Below are positions 1 through 9,394 of a stretch of DNA of 33,263 nucleotides, piece by piece. A model generated the notes under the pieces. That model saw nothing but the letters and a program-made list of their open reading frames with translations. It did not search any database and was not told where the DNA came from. Made by a program: the position numbers and the translations under genes. The DNA comes from Chrysophaeum taylorii (taxonomy: Eukaryota; Sar; Pelagophyceae; Pelagomonadales; Pelagomonadaceae). The stretch is taken from NCBI GenBank assembly GCA_029834535.1, contig JAQMWT010000492.1, positions 1-33,263 on the forward strand, given 5' to 3'. Position 1 is the stretch's first letter. The number at the start of each line of letters is the position of its first letter.

Positions 1-9
1 TGACGTCGT

Positions 10-330
10 TCAAATCGCAACTTCCGGCCCTGAGCACCTTTTCGAGCTTTTTTTTGCGGTATATGCCGGCAGCAATTTTTGTGCGCCGCAAAAGCGACTG
101 AAGCGATTGATTGCGCGGCATGGTGATGGTCTCGCTTCGTTCTTGTAGCGAAGCAGGTGGAGAGCGATTTGAACGCGGGGCAACGCACAAAACCGTTCGC
201 AGACAATCGCCGTCTTGCCGAAGCCGGGTCCGGCGAGCGATGATGAACAAAATGCCGTTCTCTCTCCCCAGTAAGTGTAAGTGTGCCTGCCCCCCAAAAA
301 TGTCTGAAAAGATCCGTTGCGCGAGTTTTC
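10..330 (-). pseudogene. Decayed NACHT/STAND-like P-loop NTPase fragment
   Basis: The minus strand from about 297 down to a stop at 10 encodes a Walker-A-like stretch (AGPGFGKTAIVCERF). It is followed by a segment (QIALHLLRYKNEARPSPCRAIN) whose spacing resembles the region after the P-loop in NACHT/STAND ATPases. The peptide just upstream of the P-loop (LLGRENGILFII) lies in a different frame, which suggests a frameshift, and nothing recognisable continues past the stop at 10. It is therefore read as a broken remnant of a signalling-type NTPase. It could instead be the end of a spliced gene running off the left edge. The family assignment rests on one motif and general spacing only. Confidence 0.35.
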
Positions 331-374
331 GATCCTAAGCCTACACGTTGAATCGAGGAGGATCTTGAGTAGTG

Positions 375-989
375 ATGAAGTTGTTGTTTGTGCTGTTGTT
401 GGCCGTCGCCGTTTTGGGCAAGTTGTCGCCGACGCCCAAGACGGCGCTGAGGGCTCGCGGTGGATCGCTGTGGACGGACTACCAGAAGGCGTTGGAGACG
501 AAGCCCGTGCTGACGAAAGCGACGACGTCGTTGGTGGGGTTCGCGTTGAGCGACGCCCTGACGCAGCTCTTTATCGAAAACGTGAAGACTTTTGATGTGA
601 AGCGTTTGGTAAAGATGGCGTCCTTCGGGTTTCTGATCCACGGAACCACCGGACATTATTTTTACAATTTTCTCGATTCTGTGATGGCTGGGGCTACCCC
701 TCTATTCGTCGCCGCGAAAGTTGCCATCGATCAGACGTTGTGGGCGCCTATTTTCATGGTCATGTTTTTTACATACATGTGCGTCTTCGACGGCACGCCG
801 GACCAGATTCTCCCCAAGATCAAGCAGGATATCTTCACCGCCGTCAAGGGGTCCTGGGGGACCTGGGTCCCGGCCCACACCATCAACTTCGCCTTCATCC
901 CACCCTCCCAGCGCCTCCTCTATATCAACACCATCCAGATCTTCTTCAACATGTTTATGTCGGTCATCGGCAACAAGAAAACAAATTAA
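375..989 (+). CDS. Mpv17/PMP22-family membrane protein
   Basis: This 204-residue protein starts at the ATG at 375; a frame-compatible GTG lies just upstream at 372. Residues 1-16 form a hydrophobic signal peptide (MKLLFVLLLAVAVLGK), so the protein probably enters the secretory pathway or a plastid bounded by ER membrane. From about residue 32 it follows the Mpv17/PMP22/Sym1 pattern: WTDYQKALETKPVLTKATTS, then a short loop and GDxxxQ-like SDALTQLF. Near the C-terminus are the family's W-P (WVPAHTINFAFIPPSQR) and terminal NxxQIFFNMFMS helices. Family members are four-helix inner-membrane or peroxisomal proteins implicated in small-solute permeability and organelle DNA maintenance; the substrate here is unknown. 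The gene is intronless and converges on the next gene with only 13 bp between stops. Confidence 0.85.
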   Translation: MKLLFVLLLAVAVLGKLSPTPKTALRARGGSLWTDYQKALETKPVLTKATTSLVGFALSDALTQLFIENVKTFDVKRLVKMASFGFLIHGTTGHYFYNFLDSVMAGATPLFVAAKVAIDQTLWAPIFMVMFFTYMCVFDGTPDQILPKIKQDIFTAVKGSWGTWVPAHTINFAFIPPSQRLLYINTIQIFFNMFMSVIGNKKTN

Positions 990-1002
990 TTTTCTCCTAC
1001 TA

Positions 1003-1641
1003 CTACTTGAAGAGCAGCAATATGGCTAAAAGGACACATGGAACCAGGAGCCACCACGGCTTTTTTTGGCGGCGTTTTGTTTCCGATGGCACGGGGTCGA
1101 TGGCCTGGAGCTCCTTGGCCTCGTGTTCGTCCAAAACTCGCGCCATCGCGGGGTCTTTGTCGATGATTTCCCGGTACATGTGCCGTTTCAAGCGGAGCTT
1201 CCCAAAGGTCTGGCGCGCGTAGGCCTCCCGCAGCGCCACGGCGCGGTCGTTCGTGGGGGTACAAACGGCCTCGAAGAGTCCCAACGCGCCGTAGCGCCGG
1301 CACGCTTCCGCCGTATTAACCGCTTCCAACGCGAGGAGCCCCAGGCGGTCGTCGCGCTGCTCGAACCGCTCCTGCGCCAGCGCGCACAGGGGCTCGGGGT
1401 CTATCTTCGGCACCATCTCAATAATTTGCGGATGACGGTTTATGTTGCACGGCTGGCCCTCGTCGTGCTTCTGGACGGCAACGAACATCGCCAACAGCGC
1501 CGCGTCCTCGCACTTCAACAATCCCTCCACTTCCGCGCGCAGCGCCTCGCGGGACGGGTCGAGCCCCGTCGTCGTCGCCGCCGCGGGCTCATCCTCCTCG
1601 TCGACAGCCACGCCGTCCCACTTCGAGTAGTCGATCGGCAT
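1003..1641 (-). CDS. Tail-anchored protein of unknown function
   Basis: This intact 212-residue ORF opens with MPIDYSKWDGVAVDEEDEP, a short acidic leader of the (Y/S)KWD type seen in several stramenopile and oomycete proteins. The middle (about 30-180) is helix-rich and charged without a motif I recognise. Residues 181-190 are basic (SETKRRQKKPWW) and lead straight into a C-terminal hydrophobic segment (LLVPCVLLAILLLF) ending in a single Lys. That layout is typical of a tail-anchored membrane protein with a cytosolic N-terminal domain, likely at the ER or mitochondrial outer membrane. The start is the only ATG giving the KWD leader. It is convergent with the Mpv17-family gene. Function is not assigned. 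Confidence 0.7.
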   Translation of the reverse strand: MPIDYSKWDGVAVDEEDEPAAATTTGLDPSREALRAEVEGLLKCEDAALLAMFVAVQKHDEGQPCNINRHPQIIEMVPKIDPEPLCALAQERFEQRDDRLGLLALEAVNTAEACRRYGALGLFEAVCTPTNDRAVALREAYARQTFGKLRLKRHMYREIIDKDPAMARVLDEHEAKELQAIDPVPSETKRRQKKPWWLLVPCVLLAILLLFK

Positions 1642-1699
1642 GCGATGCGATAAGGGGAAGGATTGATGTCATGAGCTGGGGTTCTGACGTCAATCTTTC

Positions 1700-2167
1700 T
1701 CTGGTGCTCGCGCTTTTTCTAAGACCGCCCAACGCCTGCTACTCGAGCTGGACGAGAAAGAGGACAAGATTGTTGCTGCCCAGCGAAAGGATATCTGTCG
1801 CCCGCAGGTTGTTCGACTCGTGTGGCGAAACCCCGAGTCGATCATTTTCGCCCAAATGTACCACGGCGCCTTCGCGCGGCCGGCACCGAAAAAAAACGGA
1901 CGAGCAAAAAGCGCAGGAGTCCGCCGAGGTGAAGCGAGTCTTCGAGCGGCCGAAGAGCGACCTCGCCTCGGAGAAGTTTTTCGAAATGAATGCCATCGCA
2001 ACGCAGTACCGAGATCAAATCTAAGGGACGTTCCAAGCTTCGCAAGAGGCGCAGTTCGCGAGGGCACCCTCCGGCACGCCATGATCAAGGCCTTCTTCGA
2101 TCTTCAACCCCCACCGAGGAGTCGAAGAAGAACCAGGGAGGCAGGCCGCAGACGTATCATAATAAGT
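1700..2167 (+). pseudogene. Frameshifted coding remnant, unidentified
   Basis: Three plus-strand frames take turns in giving protein-like sequence. First comes KTAQRLLLELDEKEDKIVAA through YHGAFARPAPKK. After an A-run near 1890 it becomes TDEQKAQESAEVKRVFERPK in another frame. Near 2105-2165 a third frame reads TPTEESKKNQGGRPQTYHNK and stops. A single open frame does not cover the region, and no convincing GT-AG pair joins the pieces. The likeliest reading is a decayed gene or transposon fragment. The lysine-rich GGRP ending would suit a transposase or chromatin-type protein, but I do not recognise the family. Downstream to 2408 I see only the sequence beyond the 3' end of the U2 gene. Confidence 0.25.
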
Positions 2168-2408
2168 AAAGGGTCTAGTTGGTTTAACCGCCCTGTTTTC
2201 TTTTCTACAACGCAGGGTGTGCACATATGGTGTGGTGGCTGAGCGACCGCCAGAAACGCGAAGAAAAAAAAGTTCTTGCTTGCGGCCGAGGGTTTCTTTC
2301 TTCCACGCTCTCTCTGGCTCGAGGGTCAAACAACGCACGTCACCCGAATGCGGGGGGAGTGTCTCTCCGACTGAGTTTGGGGTGTTTGGAGAAACGTATT
2401 GGTTTGGG

Positions 2409-2595
2409 GGGGTCGGCATCGCTCGGCGGTAGTGCAAGACCGAGGACACCTGTGCACGCCGGGCGCAAGCGCCGCGGTGAGTACGAGGCTCACAAATTCA
2501 GTTAACCATTTCTATGGCAGTGCCATAGATATCAACGGTTAAGCTGATAAGAACAGATACTACACTTGATCTTAGCCAAGAGGCCGAGAAAGGAT
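2409..2595 (-). ncRNA. U2 spliceosomal snRNA
   Basis: Read on the minus strand, the RNA begins AUCCUUUCUCGGCCUCUUGG and continues GCUAAGAUCAAGUGUAGUAU, which is the near-universal U2 5' domain. The branch-point recognition sequence GUAGUA is the complement of 2558-2563. It is followed by a self-complementary stem-loop (CUAUGGCA/UGCCAUAG, stem IIb), a U1-like Sm site AAUUUGUGA (complement of 2490-2498), stem III and a 3' stem-loop with the U2-type CUUGCACUACC loop ending in ACCC. The length of about 187 nt matches metazoan U2. The 3' end is set from the terminal hairpin and may be off by one or two bases. The copy shows no damage in the functional 5' half, so it is probably an expressed gene rather than a pseudogene. 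Confidence 0.93.
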
Positions 2596-2645
2596 GCCCT
2601 GTGCAACGCACGTGCGCGCGTGCGCGGAGGGAGTGGACCTTCCAG

Positions 2646-2655
2646 AATATATTTT
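2646..2655 (-). promoter_or_regulatory. Possible upstream element of the U2 gene
   Basis: An AT-rich AAAATATATT (minus strand) stands about 51-60 bp upstream of the U2 5' end in otherwise GC-rich sequence. That is where snRNA genes of many eukaryotes carry a proximal sequence element. The same 146-bp interval must also serve the divergent CHORD-like gene starting at 2741. Position is the only evidence. Confidence 0.25.
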
Positions 2656-2740
2656 CTAGTGTCGAACCACATTTTTTTTTGTTGTGAATTAAAAAAGAAT
2701 CGTACCCCGAATAAAGGGTAAGGGTGGTCTGAAGTGTATC

Positions 2741-3055
2741 ATGAGCAGCAATCCTCCTCCTCCTCCTCCTCCTCCTCCGAAGGTGTGTCGCCAATGCCTT
2801 CGGAGGTTCCGTCCCGGGGATATGTGCAGGTACCACCCTGGTCTGTTTGTGTGCCGGTACCACCCAAACTGCGCGAGCGCATCGGGGGACGGCTTGGGGT
2901 ACTACGGCGACGGACCGAAGAACGACGGTTGGCCAGCGAAATTTTGGGATTGCTGCGGAGCCGAAAACGAGGGGCAGGAAGGCTGCGCGCAGCGGCCACA
3001 TCTCTCCTTCGACGACGACGACGATACAGAAGACGACGATCTGTACGTTGTGTGA
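2741..3055 (+). CDS. CHORD-like zinc-binding mini-protein
   Basis: This 104-residue protein starts MSSN and then has nine prolines from a CCT microsatellite. Residues 16-87 carry Cys/His ligands spaced as in a CHORD module: C16-x2-C19, C29-x2-H32-P-G, then W69-x-C71-C72, C82 and H87. CHORD domains bind two zinc ions and in SGT1/RAR1/CHP-type proteins act as Hsp90-linked scaffolds. Here a single module makes up almost the whole protein, with no CS domain. The CRYHP motif occurs twice (29-33 and 38-42), a local duplication that adds an extra Cys-His pair. The tail is acidic (DDDDDTEDDD). It is intronless, divergent from U2, convergent with the LON-domain gene, and stops with TGA. CHORD membership is inferred from ligand spacing, not overall similarity. 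Confidence 0.7.
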   Translation: MSSNPPPPPPPPPKVCRQCLRRFRPGDMCRYHPGLFVCRYHPNCASASGDGLGYYGDGPKNDGWPAKFWDCCGAENEGQEGCAQRPHLSFDDDDDTEDDDLYVV

Positions 3056-3095
3056 GGTAGCGGCACTCAAGATCACAGCCACCTACCACGTCAAT

Positions 3096-3113
3096 ATTAT
3101 TATTATTAAGAGG
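3096..3113 (-). promoter_or_regulatory. Putative 3'-end/polyadenylation motif, copy 1
   Basis: In mRNA sense for the minus-strand LON-domain gene this reads CCTCTTAATAATAATAAT, 40 nt past its stop. An identical 18-bp string occurs 19 nt past the stop of the next minus-strand gene (4113-4130). It also sits between the stops of two convergent genes. It resembles an AAUAA-type 3' processing signal; it could also be an ordinary ATT microsatellite. Confidence 0.3.
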
Positions 3114-3152
3114 AAGAAGAAGGAGGAAAATGGTGAATATGCAGATTATGAT

Positions 3153-4058
3153 TTATTTTCGCGGCGGCGGCGACGCAGCAATCGCCTCCAAAGCGAGGGA
3201 CGCGGCGAGGTTGCGGGTGTCATCTTGGAGGCGGGATCGGACGAAGGCAATGCGGGCTTCGGTGGAGTCGAAGTCGATGAGGCGCTGGCGCTCTGCCGCG
3301 CGGTCGAGCCCGAGGAGCGCGTCGAGTGCGAAGGAGAGGCGGAGGAGGCGGCGGTGGGGGGGGATTCCTCTATACCGAAGCCTCAGAAGCGCGTCCGGAA
3401 GCTCGAAAGCTCCCGACGTCCGCGACTTTTTGATCAAACCCACGAGCTGGTCGACGTCGGCCCACACCTCCTTTTCGAGCACCGTGAGGAGATGGCGATC
3501 TTCGGGGGGTGATTGGGTACGGACGGTGCCCGTAAGCCACGCCGGATCGACGTCGTCTAACGGATCGTCCACCAGCGCCAACTCCCTCGCCGCTCCAAAG
3601 GCCTCGGCGGGCGTCGCGTGCTCTGCGAGCTCCTCCTGATCCAGAAACGGTTCGCACCGCACGCCGCGACGCAGGCTTCCGCGTCGCGCGGGTTCGGCGA
3701 GTTTTACTCTGTGTTTCGCGTGGACGAGAGCGAACATTTCTGTCGCGTAGCTCCGACACTCCAGCACTTCCACGACCGTCCCGATCGTGGCTCCTTCGAG
3801 GCAATGGACGTACTCTCTCTGGTCTCCAAGTAGCTCCGTGAAGACGAAGGTGAGTGCTGGTTCGTGGACGCGCAAAATCTCGCGAACTCCGGGGTAATAG
3901 GTCCACCCCGCGGCCACGAGCGGGTAGCCCTCCACCTCGCTCGGGGTCTGCCGGATCAACGCGTCGAGCTGCGACCGCACATCCCGCATCGCCACGAGGC
4001 GCGGCGGCGGCGGCCGCCGCCAAACAGTTGTCGTCACCAAAAACGCCGCCGCCAACAT
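3153..4058 (-). CDS. LON substrate-binding-domain protein
   Basis: This intact 301-residue ORF has an N-terminus (MLAAAFLVTTTVWRRPPPPR) that looks like a short targeting or signal segment. A second Met (MRDVRSQLD) at residue 24 could start the mature form. Residues 44-145 fit the PUA-like LON N-domain: YPLVAAGWTYYPGVREILRV matches the usual PLFPLxxVLFPGxxLPLxIF opening. The later GATIGTVVEVLE and HRVKL strands match the GTVGxV...RFRV core. The C-terminal part (170-301) is helical, as in the helical half of Lon and cereblon N-domains. There is no AAA+ module and no Ser-Lys protease, so it is not a Lon protease but a stand-alone LON protein. The assignment is by pattern and moderate. Confidence 0.55.
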   Translation of the reverse strand: MLAAAFLVTTTVWRRPPPPRLVAMRDVRSQLDALIRQTPSEVEGYPLVAAGWTYYPGVREILRVHEPALTFVFTELLGDQREYVHCLEGATIGTVVEVLECRSYATEMFALVHAKHRVKLAEPARRGSLRRGVRCEPFLDQEELAEHATPAEAFGAARELALVDDPLDDVDPAWLTGTVRTQSPPEDRHLLTVLEKEVWADVDQLVGLIKKSRTSGAFELPDALLRLRYRGIPPHRRLLRLSFALDALLGLDRAAERQRLIDFDSTEARIAFVRSRLQDDTRNLAASLALEAIAASPPPRK

Positions 4059-4112
4059 TCCAGAAGAAGAGGAAAAATATCAACGGAACTTTAATTTACA
4101 AAAAAAAACTTA

Positions 4113-4130
4113 ATTATTATTATTAAGAGG
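4113..4130 (-). promoter_or_regulatory. Putative 3'-end/polyadenylation motif, copy 2
   Basis: This is the same 18 bp as at 3096-3113 (mRNA sense CCTCTTAATAATAATAAT), lying 19 nt after the TGA of the giant REJ/GPS gene. Confidence 0.3.
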
Positions 4131-4148
4131 TTTGGTGTACAGAAAAAG

Positions 4149-7100
4149 TCAGGACCTCTTGTCGTCTTCTTCGCTAAGGCGGGTGTCGGTGGTCTGATCG
4201 ATGAACTTGTCTGCGCGCTCCTTCTCTTTCCGGAGGCGCCGCTCTCGCATCAGAAGAACTTGCCGATGCGTGAAGGTGACGAGCCGCGTGGCGAGGAAGA
4301 CGAAGAGACCCTGCATCATCGCACCCGTGAGTCAGGTTGTTGTTTTTTTTTGGGAGGGAGGTTTTGTTTTCTACCGAACACGCGATCGTCGCGAGCGCGA
4401 GCATGCCCATGTTCCAGGCCGAGGTGCTGTTGGCTTTGACGCGCGTGACGATGAAAAAGGTTGCGAGGGGGGCGAGCATGATAACCTGGTCGCGAATCAA
4501 CGTCAGAAAAACAAAACCCGACCTCGCCAAAGACCGTGTCCTGGACGATCTCGGGAAGGCGCAGAAAGCCGGCAGACAGGAAGAGCCCGGCGGAGACCTG
4601 CAAACCCGTCGTATTAATGGACAAATCCTCCTTACCATCGCGAGCGTCTTCCAGCGCATGTCGACGTTGATCTCCTCGAGCACTTCGGGGGTGAGTTCGG
4701 TTTTCGTCATCGATTTGAGGTGGAGAGCGAGCTCGTCCGAGACGAGGCGCGACACCAAGGGTTTGAAGTCGGGTTTCAGTTCGAGCAGGAAGTCGAACGC
4801 GTCTTCGGGCAGCTGGGTAGAAAACGCGTAATGGGCTCTGTTCAGCTTGGGGTTGTGCGCGAGCTTCTCTTGGATGAGCCCGGGCATGACGACGTATATC
4901 ACGAATATCACCGTCGGGTTCACGAGACAGTAAAGCATCCCCAACAGAAACAGCGCGTCGAAGAACCAGCTCCACGTCTTTTTGACGCCTTGGTTCGAAG
5001 CTTCGATAACGAGATAGTACATCGGGACCACGAAGACAACGATAAGCACAAAACACGACGCGACCGTCGCTTTTCGCGACGGGCCGCGCCCGCGGTCCGC
5101 GTCTTCGTCGTCGTCGATGCCAACGCTTCGCTCGTACACCTTCCTTTCGGCCCAAGACAGTTGGCTCACGCGGGCGAACTCCGTGAGTCGCGCGGCGAGA
5201 ACTTCCTCGTCTTCTATAGATTCGATCATCTCGTACCATTTGCGAGCGAGACCTTGTTTTTTGAGAGTCAGTCACGCTCGCTACGCAAAAAAAAACATTA
5301 TTTAAGCCTCACGTAGTTCGCGCAGCACGATGTGGAAGACGTTGCTTTGGAGCCGGGCTGGGGACCTGCTCCAGCCCCACTTGTCGACGAACTCCTGCTC
5401 GAGTTTGTGCAGGATCCGCGCCTGCGACGACGACGACGACGACGTCCTCGGTGAAATTATCGACTTATCGACTTATCCTTACCTTGCGGCCGCCCGCGAC
5501 GGTGCCCTCGGCGACGGCCGTGGCGATATCGGTTCGAATTTCCTCGCGCCTCGCGGCCACCGCTTCGCAGACTGCTGGCGTCCGTTCTCTTGCTTCTTCG
5601 ACGAGGGTCTTGTCTTCGAAGAGCGCAGCAGCCTTGCAGCGAAAAAACACGCGCGTCGGCTTAATCATCGTTCGGGAGTGGCGTTCCGGAGGGACGCTTT
5701 GATGAATCTTCAGGCCTTCGTGCGTCGTCGTTTTGTGCGTCGACTTCTTCGATATCAACGAGGTGCTCGCTCGCGCGGAGAGAAGCGACGGCAGTCCACC
5801 ACCCTGTTGCGAATCGCTTCGTCGATCGAACCAAGTTAACGACGCGCGCGACAACGATTCCGGCAGATGTGCGAAGGAAGGCGCGCTCCTCGCAAATGGT
5901 GGCGACGACAACGGCAACAGGCCGTCGCCCCGCGCGCGCAACGAACGCGTCGATCCAGATATATCTTCGGTGTGCACGGATACCGACACATCATCATCAT
6001 CATCATCATCATCATCACGAGTCGAAAGCTCCATATCTCCGGTCGTCGACTCCGGTATGGGAGGCGCGCCGGCGGCGGCGGGAGCACTTCCGCATTTTTT
6101 TTGGAAAACGCGCGTCGAGCACACGACTTTAAAGGCCTTTTCGAATACTAGGATGAATGGGATGACTATTGCTGTCGTGATGAGAACAACCCAGAAGTGT
6201 TCTATCTTCGCGTAACTGTCGCTCGGAGGAGCTCGATACGTACAAGAACCTGCGATCAAAAATTCTTTACGTACTGACGAGCACGTCGTCGCGCGCCTGT
6301 CATCTCGTTCCACTTGCACATGCGACGCCCGCTGAAGGTGCGCCGTCGCAAGCACGTCCTCGCCGACCTCTTTTGGTCGCACCCTATACGTTACGCGTCT
6401 CGACGATGCCAATCATAATAGGCGTACCAGGGTCGGGATACCTGCGTTTTCGAGTTTAACTTGCGACACACAAGGCCTCCTCCTTACTCGTATTGCTTCT
6501 CGAAGGCAAAACACGCGCCAACCAGCAGGATTTCGAAGGCGAACGCCAGGATTCGCGCCGCTCGGGGTTCGGTGTGGCTATAAACCACCCAAATGCTCAA
6601 AGGGACGTAGTGCTCGAACAACGCCTCTTTGAACCGCTGTTGCCACGGCGGGATCCCACCTTTATTCTCGAGCAAGCGCGAGGTCAAAGTGGATCGGCTC
6701 CGCGTGAGTTCCCGGAAACTAGAATGTCGCCGGGTGATCCCCGGCCGTTCGTCTTTTTCGTCTTGCTGTTCCTCTCCGCCGCCGGAAAAACTCGCTTTCG
6801 ACATCGCAGCAGCTTCAGCTTCAGCTTGATGATGGTCGTCGTCCAACTCGCGACCGTCCAGAAAGTCGACGCGAATCTTTGGCACGTCCGAGTCCGTATC
6901 GTCGGATTGCTCCGCATCATCATCCAACAAGAAGAAGTCGAGCGTGTCGTCGTACTCGAGATATCTCTCCTGGACAACGATTTCCTCCACCGAAGACGCG
7001 TCGGGCGCCGTCGGCGCGCCAACGTCTTTTTTTTCTGCGCGCGCGTCGCGCGCGTCGCGAAGGTGTCCCACGGACATGAGCGACAAGACGACGACAACAA

Positions 7101-9361
7101 AAGTGAGCAGTATGGCCAGCATGATGCGCGCCCGTTGCACGTCAGGCGCGCCGCCAAACGTGTTCTTCAAGAAGAGCTGCGAGTACGTCGCGAATACGTT
7201 TTGAGTACCAAAGTCGCGCGCCGCCGTTTCGTTTGCCGACGAGTCCGCGATCGCAACTTGGCAGTCGCACGCCACGCTCGACGACGTGGAGAGCGCCGAG
7301 TTCATGCTGCAGCCGGCGGTCGTCCACGCGAGATCGCTCGAGCCCCAAGAAACGCAAGCTTCATCTACCTCCAAGCCGCAGCCCACCACTTCTTCGTATT
7401 TTGTGCCGTTGCACTCGCGCCGTATTGTTGTGTTGTCTACGGGACACTCGACTTCGAGCATTTCGTACGAATTCCAAGGACAAACGAGAGTGACGTTCGC
7501 GCGCAGCGGCGCGGACGTCGGAGCGAGCGTCTCGTTCGGCGATTTTGGAAGCAGAAACGACGCTGTCGTGTTGACGCTATTCGCCGCCGCCGCAGCGGTG
7601 AAACGAACGACGGAGGTCGACGTGAGGAGGCCGCCGGAGCTCCGCGCATTTTTGCGGAGCTCTATCAACGTTGCGGCGTATGCCTCGCTCTGCTCGGGAA
7701 GCGTCGCCGACGTCCCCGACGTTGCCAACTCGACCGACTCGGCGCCAGAGTTGCGGCGCGCCGCCGCGTCCGCGTTCGTTGCCGACACGCTCGCGGCATC
7801 CTCGTCTGAAACCAGTAACGCGACGAGTTTCGTCGAGAAGGTGTCGATCGCTTCGTACATGACCTGGCTCGCGCTTTCGTTCGCCCAAGTGGTGGTGGTG
7901 GTCAGGCGGCGCCGCGCCGCCTCGAGCTCGTCGAAGACGCTCGAATCCAACAGCTGGCTGAGAATGTCGAGGCTGTGCTTCGCGTGGTCTTGGTGATAGT
8001 CGATCTCTACGGCTTCGCCGATAACACCATTGATCTCGTCCAGGACCAGCGTTGCGGTGTCGAAAGAAATCGCGGAAGCGTTGTACGTGACGTGCCAGAG
8101 GCAGGCCGCGAAGAGCGACGTCTGCTCCGAGGAGCCTGCCGACTTTCTTCAAAACACGCGCGGCGTTCGACGCGACGTACCTTGGGTGAGACTTCGAGCG
8201 CTTGCGATAGCATCGACGATCGTGGCGAGCAGGTCTGTGTCGCTTGGGGCGGTGCGGGCAGAAGCGATCGCCTAATTATCAAGACAGTGGTCCACTTTCT
8301 TTCTTTCTACGAAAAGTTTTTTCTTGACTCACGATATTGCACACGTCCTCGTACGAGCTTGCCTCGAGAGCTTTCGACAAGAGGAGGTCGACTTGCGTCA
8401 AGAGGGCAGTCCCGCGCTGAGTGTTTGGTGTGACAACGACCTCGACAGAATCCGTGGTCGAAGCGCCTATTGCGTCTCGAATCGTGGCGACGATCGTTAC
8501 CGAGCATTCGTCGCACGCGTCTTCGACGCCAGCAGGAAGAAAAACGTCGCGCAAGACGGCATCTTCGGTCGAAACTCGGAGTATTTGTCCTCCCTCGATC
8601 CCAAAACCATACAGGAGCGGAAGCTCGTCCGCCTCCCAATCGAAAGCGGAAATAGTGAACGTCGTGTTCAACGCCTGTCCCCGCCTCGGGTTCGACTCGA
8701 CGCCGCCACCCCTAGGACTTCGCGCCACGTAAAAACCGACGGTGGCGAAGCCAGCATCACTGTTGTCAGTGAGCACGGTTCTGAGCTCGAAGGTGTAGCT
8801 GTTTCCTTCTATCAACGAATCTCGCTCGACGACCAGGTTGACTTGGCCGCTATCTACGAAGAGACACCCGTTCGTGCAGCTGAACAAGCACGCGTCGCGC
8901 GCCAGAGATCCGTCCTGGCCAACCACATCGCAGCGAGATCTAACGGCCCGCGCCACCCAGTCACAGGTTGACGATTCGTCGCCCGACTTGAACCAAATCG
9001 TAGAGTCGACTCGGCAACTATCGCTGCCGACGGTACGACGTCGATTGACCTGCAGACTCGACCGGCTCACGTCCAAAAGATTCGCCCCGCCAACGAACGC
9101 GCCTTGGACGACGCTCCAAGTCGTGTTCAACCAGAGTGCTGTTGTAACAGCTCGTGGACCAACGTACGTCAGGGCGCTCCCCGTCAACACCAGGCGCTCG
9201 TTCGCGAGGACGACGCTCGACGCCGCGTCGATGCTAACCGACGGAGGGTCACCATCGTGATACAGCTCGACCGACGCTGACGAGGTATCGGACTCCAAGG
9301 ACAGACTACTACTACTACTACGAGACTCCTCGCGCCTCGTCACAGAGACGGCGACCCGAAA

Positions 9362-9394
<33 letters not shown>

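Noticed and set aside
2739..3089. ORFs antisense to the CHORD-like gene
   Set aside because: Poly-Glu/Ser and Arg-rich shadows of the CCT and GAC runs; the plus frame has the organised Cys/His ligands.
4174..5229. A separate minus-strand membrane-protein gene starting at the ATG at 5229
   Set aside because: A 60-nt GT-AG intron (5253-5312) joins the preceding exon in frame (LREL-R-LARKWYE), and the membrane segments continue the polycystin-1 order. The straight 351-codon frame also reads through three likely introns into nonsense.
5302..5304. End of the REJ gene at this TAA
   Set aside because: It is in frame, but it lies just inside the likely intron that starts GTGAGG at 5312. Splicing gives a better continuation. 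Kept as the main alternative.
5990..6017. ATC/TCA microsatellite as a separate functional element
   Set aside because: It encodes the poly-Asp run of the REJ protein on the minus strand. Similar runs (CGT at about 9362-9394, GAA at about 11122-11149) likewise encode poly-Thr and poly-Ser.
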